A stretch of 64,000 bases of DNA, from the NCBI GenBank assembly GCA_020723805.1, contig DYID01000019.1, forward strand, positions 1 to 64,000. Reading direction: 5' to 3'. Position 1 is the stretch's first letter. Every line of letters begins with the position of its first letter. Shown piece by piece: positions 44,325 through 53,927 of this stretch. This DNA is from Anaerolinea sp. (lineage in GTDB: Bacteria; Chloroflexota; Anaerolineae; Anaerolineales; Villigracilaceae). Position numbers and translations under genes: made by a program. The notes below the pieces were generated by a model that was given only the letters and a program-made list of their open reading frames with translations, did not search any database and was not told where the DNA came from.

Positions 44325-44377
44325 GTCCCGAAGGTTTGATGTGGGCAACAAACGATGCCCTGTTGAACCTTCGGGAC
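44325..44377. repeat. GTCCCGAAGGTT hairpin repeat, copy 3
   Basis: Twelve-base arms GTCCCGAAGGTT / AACCTTCGGGAC with a 29-base centre, five bases before the VOC gene stop codon. Confidence 0.72.
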
Positions 44378-44381
44378 GTTT

Positions 44382-45299
44382 CTACTGTGCCACGCGCAGA
44401 ATGACGCCGTTCTGCGAGGGATCGTGCAGCAGTAGCCCCGCCTCGGTCATGTTCGACGGGATGCCTGCCGCATCCACCCGCGCCACGACCTCCTCGTACG
44501 CCTTTTGATTCGGCAGGTCAATGGTGAAATAACGGAGTCCAGCCGCGTCGGGCGGGGGAGGCGGAGCGCCGCGTCCCTGCCAGGTGTTGAGTCCAAGGTG
44601 ATGGTGGTAGCCGCCCGCGGAGACGAACGCCATGCCGATCCCCTTTGAGATGCCCATGATGTCGAAGCCGATCACGCCGTGATAAAAATCCACCGCCTCT
44701 TGAATATCGCGCACGTGCAAATGGACGTGTCCGATGCGAGTTTCAGGTGAGACGGGGGCGTCGAGTTTGTCGTCCTCCTTCAAGTGGCTGAAGAGTTCGT
44801 CCAGGTCGAGCGGCTCGCGTCCGTTGCTCCACGAGCCGTCCTTGCGGCGTGCATCGAAGTTGCCGTCGCGGATTGTCCATGTGCCGTCTTCGGGCGACTC
44901 GGCATAGAGTTCGATGCCGTTCCCTTCCAAGTCGTCGAGGTAGGTGGTCTTGGTCAGGATGTGGTCGGTGGGGGAGTTGGGATACTTCAGCGCGAACAGA
45001 CGCGCCACGGCAATCGCCAGTTCGCGCCGGTTTGGGAAGAGATATGCCACATGGTACAGCCCCGTCACGCCGCGATATTTTTTCAAATTGGGTTCTTCGG
45101 AGAGCAGAAGGAAATCGTTGCCGCCCGCACCAAGCCCAGCCTTCTTCCCCTCGCGCCAGTGGAGTTTGAACCCCAGCGCCTTTTGGTAAAACTCAAGTTG
45201 GTTGTCGAGGTTCGCCACTCTAAGGGAAATGGCTCCCATGCGGGTTTTTGGGTGGATCGAAAATTTGGTTCTCGCTTCGGGTTCGCTTGGTATGTTCAT
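44382..45299 (-). CDS. VOC-family protein with two glyoxalase/dioxygenase modules (CatE-like)
   Basis: A 305-residue two-module protein, the size of B. subtilis CatE-type catechol-2,3-dioxygenases. Module 1 (about 18-140) holds ISLRVANLDNQLEFYQKALGF, the TGLYHVAYLFP His and a Glu in DDLEGNGIELYAE. Module 2 (about 180-305) holds IGHVHLHVRDIQEAVDFYHGVIGF and GGYHHHLGLNTW. The His/His/Glu metal ligands appear to be available. The ATG at 45299 has no SD; an internal Met about residue 21 is an alternative start. The ring-cleavage function is inferred from architecture only. Confidence 0.83.
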   Translation of the reverse strand: MNIPSEPEARTKFSIHPKTRMGAISLRVANLDNQLEFYQKALGFKLHWREGKKAGLGAGGNDFLLLSEEPNLKKYRGVTGLYHVAYLFPNRRELAIAVARLFALKYPNSPTDHILTKTTYLDDLEGNGIELYAESPEDGTWTIRDGNFDARRKDGSWSNGREPLDLDELFSHLKEDDKLDAPVSPETRIGHVHLHVRDIQEAVDFYHGVIGFDIMGISKGIGMAFVSAGGYHHHLGLNTWQGRGAPPPPPDAAGLRYFTIDLPNQKAYEEVVARVDAAGIPSNMTEAGLLLHDPSQNGVILRVAQ

Positions 45300-45361
45300 A
45301 CCTAGTTAGACAACCAGCCCGTCTCTTGTCTTTCCTTGTTTGACAGGGGAGTTTTCTCGGT

Positions 45362-45381
45362 TATAATTCAGCCGCTGAATT
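45362..45381 (+). promoter_or_regulatory. promoter with overlapping palindrome before the polysaccharide locus regulator
   Basis: TATAAT (45362-45367) overlaps AATTCAG CCG CTGAATT (45365-45381), a perfect inverted repeat with 7-base arms that covers the predicted transcription start. The placement suits an operator for autoregulation by the winged-helix protein encoded at 45399. Confidence 0.5.
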
Positions 45382-45398
45382 TTGAACCGTGAAATGAT

Positions 45399-45869
45399 AT
45401 GGAAACCGCAAACGAAGAACTCCGCGAACTGACCCTGCTCGAACAAATCGAAAACAACCCCGATGTCAATCAATCCGCATTAGCCCGCCAGCTCGGCGTG
45501 GCAGTGGGGACGGTCAACTGGCATCTCAAGCGCCTCATCGCCAAGGGGTACGTCAAAGCCATGCGCGCCGAGCGCAAGAAACTACGTTACCTCATCACGC
45601 CCGAAGGCATCGCCCTGCGCGCCCGCCTGGCGGTGGATTACGTCGAGCGTTCCCTTTCGCTTTACCGCAAGACCCGTCAACGTGTGAAGGAGCATCTCGC
45701 CAAGGTGCGCGAGGCGGGGTATGACCGTGTGCGCATCCTGGGCAGGGGCGATGTGGTGGACATTTGCCGCCTGACCTGCCTCGAACAGGGCATTCAGGTC
45801 GTCACCGACAAGGACGCTCCTGCGCTGCTTGTGGACGGTTTCAAAGTACAACTGCAATTGGAGGAATAA
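45399..45869 (+). CDS. winged-helix regulator, MarR-type EPS-associated
   Basis: A 156-residue protein. The N-terminal winged helix reads LLEQIENNPDVNQSALARQLGVAVGTVNWHLKRLIAKGYV, followed by the wing KLRYLITPEGIALRARL. The middle is a long helix (YVERSLSLYRKTRQRVKEHL). The C-terminal part VRILGRGDVVDICRLTCLEQGI looks like a small Rossmann or sugar-isomerase-like sensor. This layout fits the MarR-family EPS-associated regulators found at the head of polysaccharide loci. It is the first gene of the locus and is followed one base later by an epimerase gene. Confidence 0.82.
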   Translation: METANEELRELTLLEQIENNPDVNQSALARQLGVAVGTVNWHLKRLIAKGYVKAMRAERKKLRYLITPEGIALRARLAVDYVERSLSLYRKTRQRVKEHLAKVREAGYDRVRILGRGDVVDICRLTCLEQGIQVVTDKDAPALLVDGFKVQLQLEE

Positions 45870-45870
45870 C

Positions 45871-46881
45871 ATGACCGACCGCCACATTCTCATCACGGGA
45901 GGCGCGGGCTACATCGGCTCTCTCCTGACCTCGGAACTGCTCCGCCTTAATTACCGTGTCACCGTCCTCGATTCTCTCCTCTTCGGCGGCGAGTCGCTCG
46001 TGCCTTTCCTCCATCACCCCAACTTCCATTTCGTCAAATCAGACGTGACCGAACCCCGCGCCATCAAGGACGCGGTCAAGGACGGCTGGCAGAAGCCGAA
46101 CGCCCTCGTTCACCTGGCGGCGATTGTCGGCTTTCCAGCCTGTCAGGCGGTGGGAAGGCAGGTCGCGTGGAAGTACAACGTCGAGGCGACGAAAATGGTC
46201 TTCGAGCAAGCGGCAGAATTGGGCGTGGAGCGATTCGTGTTCTCATCCACCTACAGCAACTACGGCTTGAGTCCCGATGGCAAGCCGGTGACCGAAGAGT
46301 CGCCCTTGAATCCCCAATCGTTATATGCCGAAACGAAGATCGCCGCGGAGGAGTATCTGCTCTCCCAAAAGGATGCGCCGACCGCGCCGCTGCTGTTTCG
46401 CTTTGCGACGTTGTACGGCATCTCGCCGCGCACCCGCTTCGACCTCATCGTCAACCAGTTTGTGCTGGAGGCGTTCACCAAACGGCAGTTGATCATCTAC
46501 CAGCGCGGTTATTCGCGTTCGTTTGTGCATGTCCGCGATGCGGTGCGCGGCGTCATCATGGGACTCGAAGCCGAGCAGTCCAAAATTCGCGGGCAGGTCT
46601 TCAACCTTGGCACCGAGAAGGGCAACTACTCGAAAGATGACATCGTGCGGCTTGTGCTAAAGCGGATGCCTGAAACGACGGTCGAATACAAAGACCTGAC
46701 CTTCGGCGGCGACATGCGCGACATCACCGTTTCGTTTGCCAAAATCAAAAAGGTGCTTGGCTTTGAAACCACCCTCACGGTGGACGACGGTATTCGTGAA
46801 TTGTTGTTTGCCCTGAAGACCGGCTTGATCCAAAACCCGACCGATGCCCGTTATAGAAATGCACAATTCATCGTGCAGTGA
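45871..46881 (+). CDS. NAD-dependent nucleotide-sugar epimerase/dehydratase
   Basis: A 336-residue extended SDR that acts on a nucleotide-linked sugar. ILITGGAGYIGSLLTSELL binds NAD. The catalytic set is FSSTYSNYG (Ser/Thr) and SLYAETKIAAE (YxxxK). FNLGTEKGNYSKDDIV lies in the sugar domain. The SD GGAGG lies in the last codons of the regulator gene, so the two are translationally coupled. The precise substrate (GlcNAc, Glc or dTDP-sugar) is not clear. Confidence 0.88.
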   Translation: MTDRHILITGGAGYIGSLLTSELLRLNYRVTVLDSLLFGGESLVPFLHHPNFHFVKSDVTEPRAIKDAVKDGWQKPNALVHLAAIVGFPACQAVGRQVAWKYNVEATKMVFEQAAELGVERFVFSSTYSNYGLSPDGKPVTEESPLNPQSLYAETKIAAEEYLLSQKDAPTAPLLFRFATLYGISPRTRFDLIVNQFVLEAFTKRQLIIYQRGYSRSFVHVRDAVRGVIMGLEAEQSKIRGQVFNLGTEKGNYSKDDIVRLVLKRMPETTVEYKDLTFGGDMRDITVSFAKIKKVLGFETTLTVDDGIRELLFALKTGLIQNPTDARYRNAQFIVQ

Positions 46882-46889
46882 TGTGTGAA

Positions 46890-47970
<1,081 letters not shown>

Positions 47971-47972
<2 letters not shown>

Positions 47973-48024
47973 GTCGAAGGTCAAAAGTCGAAAGTCGACA
48001 GACCTTTGACCTTTGACTTTTGAC
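47971..48024. repeat. period-7 array with inverted arms before the ABC permease gene
   Basis: AAGTCGA/AGGTCAA/AAGTCGA units, then GACCTTT/GACTTTT units in opposite orientation. GTCAAAAGTC can pair with GACTTTTGAC to form a hairpin just upstream of the ATG at 48034. Confidence 0.85.
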
Positions 48025-48033
48025 AGATGAAAA

Positions 48034-48891
48034 ATGACTCAAATTACTAAAGTTCCTTCTCACGAACCCACCACCATCTATATCAAGCCTTCCACCGGTC
48101 TCGCGGCGTTGAACCTCAAAGACCTGTGGGCATACCGCGAACTGATTTATTTCATGATCTGGCGCGACGTGAAGGTGCGCTACAAACAGACCATGCTCGG
48201 CGCGGCGTGGGCAATCATCCAGCCGGTGCTGACGATGATCGTCTTCACCTTCCTCTTCGGGCGCATCGCCAAACTGCCCACTGACAACGACATCCCCTAC
48301 CCGATTTTTTCGTATGCCGCCCTTCTGCCCTGGGGTATGTTCGTCGGCGCGCTCAATCAGGCTTCGCGCTCTCTCACCTCCAACCAGAACATGGTGACGA
48401 AAATCTACTTTCCGCGCCTCGTCCTGCCGCTGGCTTCCATCCTTTCGGGCTTGGTGGATTTTGTCATCGCTTTCGTCATCCTCATCGGGTTGATGATTTA
48501 CTACGGCGTGACGCCCTCCCCCAACGCGCTTTGGGCATTGCCCCTCTTCCTGTTGCTGACCGTCGTCACGGCGCTGGGGGTGGCGTTGTGGCTTTCTGCC
48601 ATCAACGTGCAGTACCGCGACGTGAACTACGCGCTTCCCTTCCTGACCCAATTCTGGCTCTTCATCACGCCCGTCGCCTACTCCTCCAACCTCATCTCCG
48701 AAAAGTGGCAGTTGATCTATTCTCTCAACCCGATGGCGGGTGTGATCAACGGATTCCGCTGGGCGCTGCTTGGCACGGACACGGGACCCGGTCCCGAAAT
48801 GGCGGTCTCGGTGTTGATTTCACTGCTCGTCCTCATCGGCGGGCTGTTCTACTTCCGCAACATGGAGAAGACCTTCGCGGATACGATCTAA
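48034..48891 (+). CDS. wzm: polysaccharide ABC transporter permease, Wzm type
   Basis: A 285-residue ABC-2 type permease with six helices that exports an undecaprenyl-linked glycan across the inner membrane. LKDLWAYRELIYFMIWRDVKVRYKQTMLGAAWAIIQPVLTM is the typical N-terminal amphipathic and first-helix region of O-antigen/teichoic-acid exporters (split here for reading: RDVKVRYKQTMLG is the core motif). SLNPMAGVINGFRWALLG near the end is also diagnostic. The ATP-binding subunit follows 60 bases later. Confidence 0.93.
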   Translation: MTQITKVPSHEPTTIYIKPSTGLAALNLKDLWAYRELIYFMIWRDVKVRYKQTMLGAAWAIIQPVLTMIVFTFLFGRIAKLPTDNDIPYPIFSYAALLPWGMFVGALNQASRSLTSNQNMVTKIYFPRLVLPLASILSGLVDFVIAFVILIGLMIYYGVTPSPNALWALPLFLLLTVVTALGVALWLSAINVQYRDVNYALPFLTQFWLFITPVAYSSNLISEKWQLIYSLNPMAGVINGFRWALLGTDTGPGPEMAVSVLISLLVLIGGLFYFRNMEKTFADTI

Positions 48892-48951
48892 CGTGCAGCA
48901 CACTCTCTCGTACCTACGGTATAAGAGAATGCCGCTGCACAGGAAATATCA

Positions 48952-50244
48952 ATGACCATTGCAATCAGCGTAAACAACATTAGTAAACAATACAAAATCG
49001 GTGCGGCGCAGCAGAAGTTCCAATACGGAATGTTCCGCGACGTGCTGATGGATACTTTAATGACCCCGGTGCGCGTCTATCGCGCCCTGCGCGGACAGGG
49101 CATGCGCGGCACAGCCGCCACCTCCACCATTTGGGCGCTCAAGGACGTTTCCTTCGACCTCGAAGAAGGCAAGGTGCTGGGCATCGTCGGGCGCAACGGC
49201 GCGGGGAAAAGCACCCTGCTCAAGATTCTCTCGCGCGTCACCGAACCCACCAAAGGGACCGTCACCGTGCGCGGACGTGTCGGCTCGCTGCTCGAAGTGG
49301 GTACCGGCTTTCACCCCGAACTGACGGGACGCGAGAACATCTACATGAACGGCGCCATCCTCGGCATGAAGCGCACCGAAATTGACAGCAAATTCGACGA
49401 AATCGTCGAGTTCTCCGAGGTCGGTCAATTCATTGACACGCCTGTCAAACGCTACTCCTCCGGCATGTACCTGCGGCTTGCCTTTGCCGTCGCCGCGCAC
49501 CTCGAACCCGAAATCCTCGTCGTGGATGAAGTCCTCGCGGTGGGCGACGCCGAATTTCAGCGCAAGTGTCTCGGCAAAATGAGCGACGTGGCGCAGCAGG
49601 GGCGCACGGTTCTCTTCGTCAGCCACAACATGTCTGCCATCCTGCGCCTCACGCAGGAGGCAATCGTCCTCAAAAAGGGACAACTCATCAAACGCGCCCC
49701 CACCGCCGAAGCCGTGGACTTCTATCTCTCCTCGGGGCAGGCGGAATCGGGTCAGCGGGTTTGGGAGGCAGATGAGGTTCCGGCGGCGAGCCAGCCATTT
49801 CGACCGGTGGCAATCCGAATTAAAGACCGAAGCGGGAACATCGTGGATACCGTCCGCTCCACCGAGCCGCTCACTGTCGAATGGGAATATCAACTCGATG
49901 CGCCCATCACCGCCCTGCGTGTGGGCATCTATCTCAGCACCATGCGCGGCGAATACGTCTTCACCTCTTTCGACACCGACGACGCGCGGCAATACGAACA
50001 ATTCGGCGCGCGTCAGGCGGGACGCTATATCAGCCGCTGTGAAATCCCTGCCGATTTTTTCAACGAGGGGCGTTACTCGCTGGGCGTCAATGCCAGTTCG
50101 TTCGGCGTGAAGCGTTACTTCATGGATGAGAACGCGCTCTCGTTCAACGTGGATATTTCCGGCGCGCCCGGCACCCAATGGCCCGAAGTGCGCCAGGGTC
50201 CCATCCGCCCGCGCTTGAATTGGAAGATCGAGAAACTCGATTAA
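48952..50244 (+). CDS. wzt: polysaccharide ABC transporter ATP-binding protein, Wzt type with C-terminal glycan-recognition domain
   Basis: A 430-residue protein. The nucleotide-binding domain (about 1-250) has Walker A IVGRNGAGKSTLLK, signature RYSSGMYLRLAFAVA, Walker B EILVVDEVLAVGD and the switch VLFVSHNMSAI. From about residue 275 on there is a beta-rich domain (VRSTEPLTVEWEYQ...GVNASSFGVKRYFMDENALSF) as in Wzt proteins that recognise a terminal cap on the glycan before export. This implies that the exported chain carries a specific non-reducing-end modification, perhaps made by one of the methyltransferases downstream. Confidence 0.93.
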   Translation: MTIAISVNNISKQYKIGAAQQKFQYGMFRDVLMDTLMTPVRVYRALRGQGMRGTAATSTIWALKDVSFDLEEGKVLGIVGRNGAGKSTLLKILSRVTEPTKGTVTVRGRVGSLLEVGTGFHPELTGRENIYMNGAILGMKRTEIDSKFDEIVEFSEVGQFIDTPVKRYSSGMYLRLAFAVAAHLEPEILVVDEVLAVGDAEFQRKCLGKMSDVAQQGRTVLFVSHNMSAILRLTQEAIVLKKGQLIKRAPTAEAVDFYLSSGQAESGQRVWEADEVPAASQPFRPVAIRIKDRSGNIVDTVRSTEPLTVEWEYQLDAPITALRVGIYLSTMRGEYVFTSFDTDDARQYEQFGARQAGRYISRCEIPADFFNEGRYSLGVNASSFGVKRYFMDENALSFNVDISGAPGTQWPEVRQGPIRPRLNWKIEKLD

Positions 50245-50256
50245 CTCAAAGCCCTT

Positions 50257-50326
50257 GCCACAGAGACCACAAAGTTCTCTGAGATTTAAAAAAAGAATCT
50301 CTGCGCTTCTCTGTGAACTCTGTGGC
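50257..50326. repeat. inverted repeat between wzt and the capsule-type gene
   Basis: GCCACAGAG (50257) pairs with CTCTGTGGC (50318); inner AGTTCTCTGAGA and TCTCTGCGCTTCTCTGTGAACT segments are also related inversely. Hairpin or relic of a repeat array. Confidence 0.65.
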
Positions 50327-50333
50327 TAAAATT

Positions 50334-51935
50334 ATGTTGAACAAAACCTCCCTCCGCAACTTTCTGGGCGAACTGCCCCTCGCCGCCGAATTGGATTACA
50401 CCCTTCGGCAAAAGAACCGTGCCCGCAAGGATCACTACAACCTTGCGCGTCTGCAAAAGTCGCTGCCTCAGGCGGCGGCGCAGGCAAAGCCGTTCATCGA
50501 AAAAGCGCCCGCCGGCAAAAACATTCTTTTCTTCGCCACGCTTCATTATTGGATTGAACAAGCCGCCTACATCTCTCTCGTGCTTGCGGGACTTGGTCAC
50601 AAGGTCACGCTGTTGACTCTGCCTTATTCTGAATGGCACAAGGAAAAGGATAAACTGACTCAAAAACAGCGCGGACTTCACACCCGCGACGCCCTCTTTC
50701 CTCTTTCCCCTTTCATTCATCACGCTTCGCTCCTCGACCTCAAGCCTGCTTCTGACTTACCCGCCTCCCTCCACGCCGACATCGCCGAGGTCTCCTTGTG
50801 GGACGCGCAATACACGCTCATGCGCGAAGAAGTGGACATGCACAATCCGGGCGATAAAGCCCTCTACGACCTGCGCCTCAAGCGCAACACCTTCGCCGCC
50901 CGCGCCGCCCTCGCATGGATGCAGGCGCACAAACCCGATGTCGTCCTCGTTCCCAACGGGCTCATCCTCGAAATGGGCATCGTCTTCCGCGTGGCGCGTT
51001 ACCTCAATATCCCCGCCGTCACCTTCGAGTTCAACGACCAGCGCGAGCAAATCTGGCTTGCCCATAACACCTCCATCATGCAGCAGGACACGGACTACCT
51101 CGTCGAAGCGCGCTGTCATCTGCCGATGACCGACGACATGTACGAGCGTCTCGCCGATTTGGAAAACGCCCGCCGCGGCGCGCGCGTGTGGGGCAAGTCG
51201 AAGCGGCTGTGGCAGTACGTCTCGGCGCAGGGGGCTGAAGCGACGAAAAAGGCTCTGGGGCTGGATGACCGTCCCGTCGTCCTGCTTGCCGCGAACGTGC
51301 TGGGCGACAGCCTCACGCTGGGGCGCAACCTCTTTGCCGCGTCCATGTCCGAATGGATTACGAAGACCGTCCAATACTTTGCAAAGCGAACCGATGTGCA
51401 GTTGGTCATCCGCGTGCATCCCGGCGAGAAACTTGTCCCGCAGGCGAAATCCATGGGGACGGTGGTGCGCGAGGCGCTGCCTGAACTGCCGGGTCACATT
51501 CACGTCATCGGCGCGCTCGACCCGGTCAACACCTATGACCTGATCGAAATCGCCGATTTGGGCTTGGCATACACCACCACCGTCGGCGTCGAGACCGCCA
51601 TGAACGGCGTCCCTGTGATTGTGTGCGGCAAGACCCACTACCGCGGGCGCGGCTTCACCCTCGACCCGGACACGTGGGACGAATATTTCTCCACGCTCGA
51701 AAAGGTGCTCTCTGACCTGCCCGCGCATCGTTTGACGGAAGAACAGACCGCCAAAGCCTGGAATTATGCCTACCGCTTCTTCTTCGAATACCCGCGTCCG
51801 TTTCCGTGGCGGTTGATGAATTTCTGGGATGACCTTGAAGTGTGGTCTGTTGAAAAAGTGTTGAGCGAGGAAGGCATGGCGCAGTTTGGCGATACGTTCA
51901 AATTCCTCGTCGGCGAACCGTTTACGTGGAAATAG
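50334..51935 (+). CDS. capsule polysaccharide biosynthesis-type glycosyltransferase
   Basis: A 533-residue GT-B-like protein. The N-terminal half contains KNILFFATLHYWIEQAAYISLVLAGLGHKVTLL (core: HYWIEQAAYISL), typical of proteins that search a donor/acceptor cleft. The C-terminal half has VQLVIRVHPGEKLVP, HIHVIGALDPVNTYDLIEIADLGL and TVGVETAMNGVPVIVCG, the pattern of the capsule synthesis (PF05159) and related GT-B families. Probably adds or polymerises a sugar. The ATG at 50334 follows a repeat; the GTG at 50313 inside the repeat is less likely. Confidence 0.75.
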   Translation: MLNKTSLRNFLGELPLAAELDYTLRQKNRARKDHYNLARLQKSLPQAAAQAKPFIEKAPAGKNILFFATLHYWIEQAAYISLVLAGLGHKVTLLTLPYSEWHKEKDKLTQKQRGLHTRDALFPLSPFIHHASLLDLKPASDLPASLHADIAEVSLWDAQYTLMREEVDMHNPGDKALYDLRLKRNTFAARAALAWMQAHKPDVVLVPNGLILEMGIVFRVARYLNIPAVTFEFNDQREQIWLAHNTSIMQQDTDYLVEARCHLPMTDDMYERLADLENARRGARVWGKSKRLWQYVSAQGAEATKKALGLDDRPVVLLAANVLGDSLTLGRNLFAASMSEWITKTVQYFAKRTDVQLVIRVHPGEKLVPQAKSMGTVVREALPELPGHIHVIGALDPVNTYDLIEIADLGLAYTTTVGVETAMNGVPVIVCGKTHYRGRGFTLDPDTWDEYFSTLEKVLSDLPAHRLTEEQTAKAWNYAYRFFFEYPRPFPWRLMNFWDDLEVWSVEKVLSEEGMAQFGDTFKFLVGEPFTWK

Positions 51936-51949
51936 ACCTCACCCCCCCG

Positions 51950-51971
51950 CCCCTCTCCTAAAGGAGAGGGG
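51950..51971. repeat. CCCCTCTCC palindrome containing the SD of the methyltransferase gene
   Basis: CCCCTCTCCT with AGGAGAGGGG, preceded by CCTCACCCCCCCG. The right arm is the GGAGAGGGGAG SD region for the ATG at 51981, so the SD can pair with the left arm. Same palindrome type as at 19135. Confidence 0.75.
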
Positions 51972-51980
51972 AGCAACACT

Positions 51981-52805
51981 ATGGAAAATACCAAACAACA
52001 AGTACGCGAGTTTTATGACCAAATCGGCTGGTCGCAGATTGGCGACGGGTTGTATCAGAACGCCCGCTACGAAGACCTGCGTCCTGTTTCGCGCGAGTAC
52101 ATCCACAACTGTCACATGCGCGTCAAGCGGCATCTCGCGCCGCACGGTGACATTCTGCTCGATGCGGGGTCGGGTCCCGTGCAGTGGCCCGAATACCTGA
52201 CCTACTCCGAAGGGTACAAATACCGCCTGTGCGCCGACATTTCCATCACAGCGCTGAAGGAAGCTCGCGCCCGTCTCGGCGAAAAAGGATTGTTCGTCGT
52301 TGCCGATATTGCCAACCTGCCCTTCAAACCCGATGCCTTCGATGGGGTTGTTTCGATGCACGCCATCCATCATCTGCCGCTCACCGAACACAAGCGCGCC
52401 TACCTGGAACTGACCCGCGTACTGAAACCGGGCAGGAGCGGTGTGGTGGTCAACGGCTGGCATAACCCATTGCTCATGCGTCTGGCAGAACCGTTCATTG
52501 CGCTGGGACGTTTGTTCAGCGGGCGTTCCGCCAAAAAGAAGAAAAAGGACTGGGCTGCCTCTGAAGAGCAGGCAGGCACGTTCGTGGAAAAGATGACGCC
52601 GCGCTGGCTGAAGAGCGAATTGAACGGCGCAGTCAGGTTCGAGATTTACCCGTGGCGCAGTTTGAGTCCGCGTTTTATGCGCTGGTTCGTGCGTCCGCAA
52701 ATGGGCGGCAAAGTCTTTTTGCGTTTTGTCTTTTGGCTCGAAGAAACGTTCCCGCGCTTTTTTGGTGAGAATGGGCAGTATCCGTTGATTGTGATTAGAA
52801 AGTAG
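51981..52805 (+). CDS. class I SAM-dependent methyltransferase
   Basis: A 274-residue methyltransferase. ILLDAGSGPVQWPEYL gives motif I (SAM binding), YRLCADISITALKEAR and VVADIANLPFKPDAFDGVVSMHAIHHLP are motifs II-IV of the UbiE/methyltransf_11 type. The C-terminal 100 residues (basic, with RWLKSELNGAVRFEIYPWRSLSPRFMRWFV) are not part of the core fold and could bind a membrane or glycan. In this locus, methylation of a sugar or a lipid-linked intermediate is plausible, and it could provide the chain-terminating cap seen by Wzt. Confidence 0.85.
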   Translation: MENTKQQVREFYDQIGWSQIGDGLYQNARYEDLRPVSREYIHNCHMRVKRHLAPHGDILLDAGSGPVQWPEYLTYSEGYKYRLCADISITALKEARARLGEKGLFVVADIANLPFKPDAFDGVVSMHAIHHLPLTEHKRAYLELTRVLKPGRSGVVVNGWHNPLLMRLAEPFIALGRLFSGRSAKKKKKDWAASEEQAGTFVEKMTPRWLKSELNGAVRFEIYPWRSLSPRFMRWFVRPQMGGKVFLRFVFWLEETFPRFFGENGQYPLIVIRK

Positions 52806-52841
52806 AAAGTGGAAAGAAGTTGAGATGGTTTATTACGGCGA

Positions 52842-53657
52842 ATGCAGATAATGGAAATGTCTCGATTTACCGACCCTAATTTTCTCAAAGCCGATCAATA
52901 CAAGGACTCGTCCAACCTCGATGCACGGGTGGAACTCCACAAACGCTTCAGCACGAACCCCTATGGCTGGCTGACGTGGGTCTTCGACCATCTCCTCGTC
53001 CTGCCTGCCAACGCAAAGATTTTGGAACTTGGCTGCGGTCTCGCCTACTTGTGGAAGGAAAACGCGGCGCGCATCCCCCCAGGCTGGAACATCACCCTCA
53101 GCGATCTTTCGCCGGGGATGCTCGATGCGGCATGGCGAAACCTCGTCGTCACCGGGCGCAATTATCGGTTCAAGGAAATTGACGCGCAAGAGATCCCGTT
53201 CGAGGATGAAACCTTCGACGCGGTCATCGCCAATCACATGCTGTATCACGTCCCCGACAGAGCAAAGGCAATTGCTGAGATCAAACGAGTCTTGAAAACA
53301 GGCGGTCGCTTCTTCGCAACGACGGTCGGCGCGAAGCACATGCAAGAGATGAATGCCTGGCTGGATGAGGCGAGCGGCGGTCATTATGTCAGCCAGGTGG
53401 TTCGCTCCTTCCTGCTCGAAAATGGCATGGAGCAGTTGAAGCCGTTCTTTTCCCAAGTGACCATGACGCGGTATGCCGACACGCTGCGCGTCACCGAAGT
53501 GGATCCGTTGGTTGCCTATGTTCGTTCGGCGATTGCGGTTTCTGATTTGCAAAAGGAACGGCTCGAAGCATTGAAACTGGAATGGCAAAACATGTTGAAG
53601 CAAAAAGGCGAAATTTTCATCTCGAAGGATTCTGGTTTGTTCGAGGCGATAAAGTAA
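52842..53657 (+). CDS. class I SAM-dependent methyltransferase
   Basis: A 271-residue methyltransferase of the Methyltransf_11 type: ILELGCGLAYLWKENA (motif I), ITLSDLSPGMLDAAWRNL, FKEIDAQEIPFEDETFDAVIANHMLYHVPD and RVLKTGGRFFATTVG. It starts 37 bases after the previous methyltransferase, beyond a short AGTGGAAAG-type repeat. ATG 52851 is an alternative start. It differs enough from its neighbour not to be a simple duplication. Substrate unknown. Confidence 0.85.
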   Translation: MQIMEMSRFTDPNFLKADQYKDSSNLDARVELHKRFSTNPYGWLTWVFDHLLVLPANAKILELGCGLAYLWKENAARIPPGWNITLSDLSPGMLDAAWRNLVVTGRNYRFKEIDAQEIPFEDETFDAVIANHMLYHVPDRAKAIAEIKRVLKTGGRFFATTVGAKHMQEMNAWLDEASGGHYVSQVVRSFLLENGMEQLKPFFSQVTMTRYADTLRVTEVDPLVAYVRSAIAVSDLQKERLEALKLEWQNMLKQKGEIFISKDSGLFEAIK

Positions 53658-53659
53658 TT

Positions 53660-53748
53660 AACTCATGTTGCGCGGTAGCGCGAGATTTACCTCGCGTTTT
53701 CAGGCGACATGACCCGCGCTACGAAGAAACTGCGTAGGGTGAGTAATT
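53660..53748 (+). repeat. TIR-type palindromic repeat element, copy 3
   Basis: Starts AACTCATGTTGCGCGGTAGC and ends CTGCGTAGGGTGAGTAATT. Internal hairpin CGCGAGATTTACCTCGCG. The second internal palindrome is diverged. It is directly followed by another copy. Confidence 0.78.
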
Positions 53749-53834
53749 AACTCACCTTACGCGGTAGCGCGAGATTTATCTCGCGTTTTCAGGCGACATA
53801 ACCCGCCCTACGAAGGAACTGCGTAAGGTGAGTA
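53749..53834 (+). repeat. TIR-type palindromic repeat element, copy 4 (best ends)
   Basis: Ends are ACTCACCTTACGC and GCGTAAGGTGAGT, a perfect 13-base terminal inverted repeat, flanked on both sides by TAATTA-like sequence. With copy 3 it forms a tandem pair, AATTA being the shared junction. Confidence 0.82.
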
Positions 53835-53927
53835 ATTAAGTCATTGCGAGCAGAGCGGCGACGAAGTAATCCTCTCGTAACAGGAGATTGCTTTGGACTT
53901 TGTTCTCGCATGACATGAGGAGAATAT

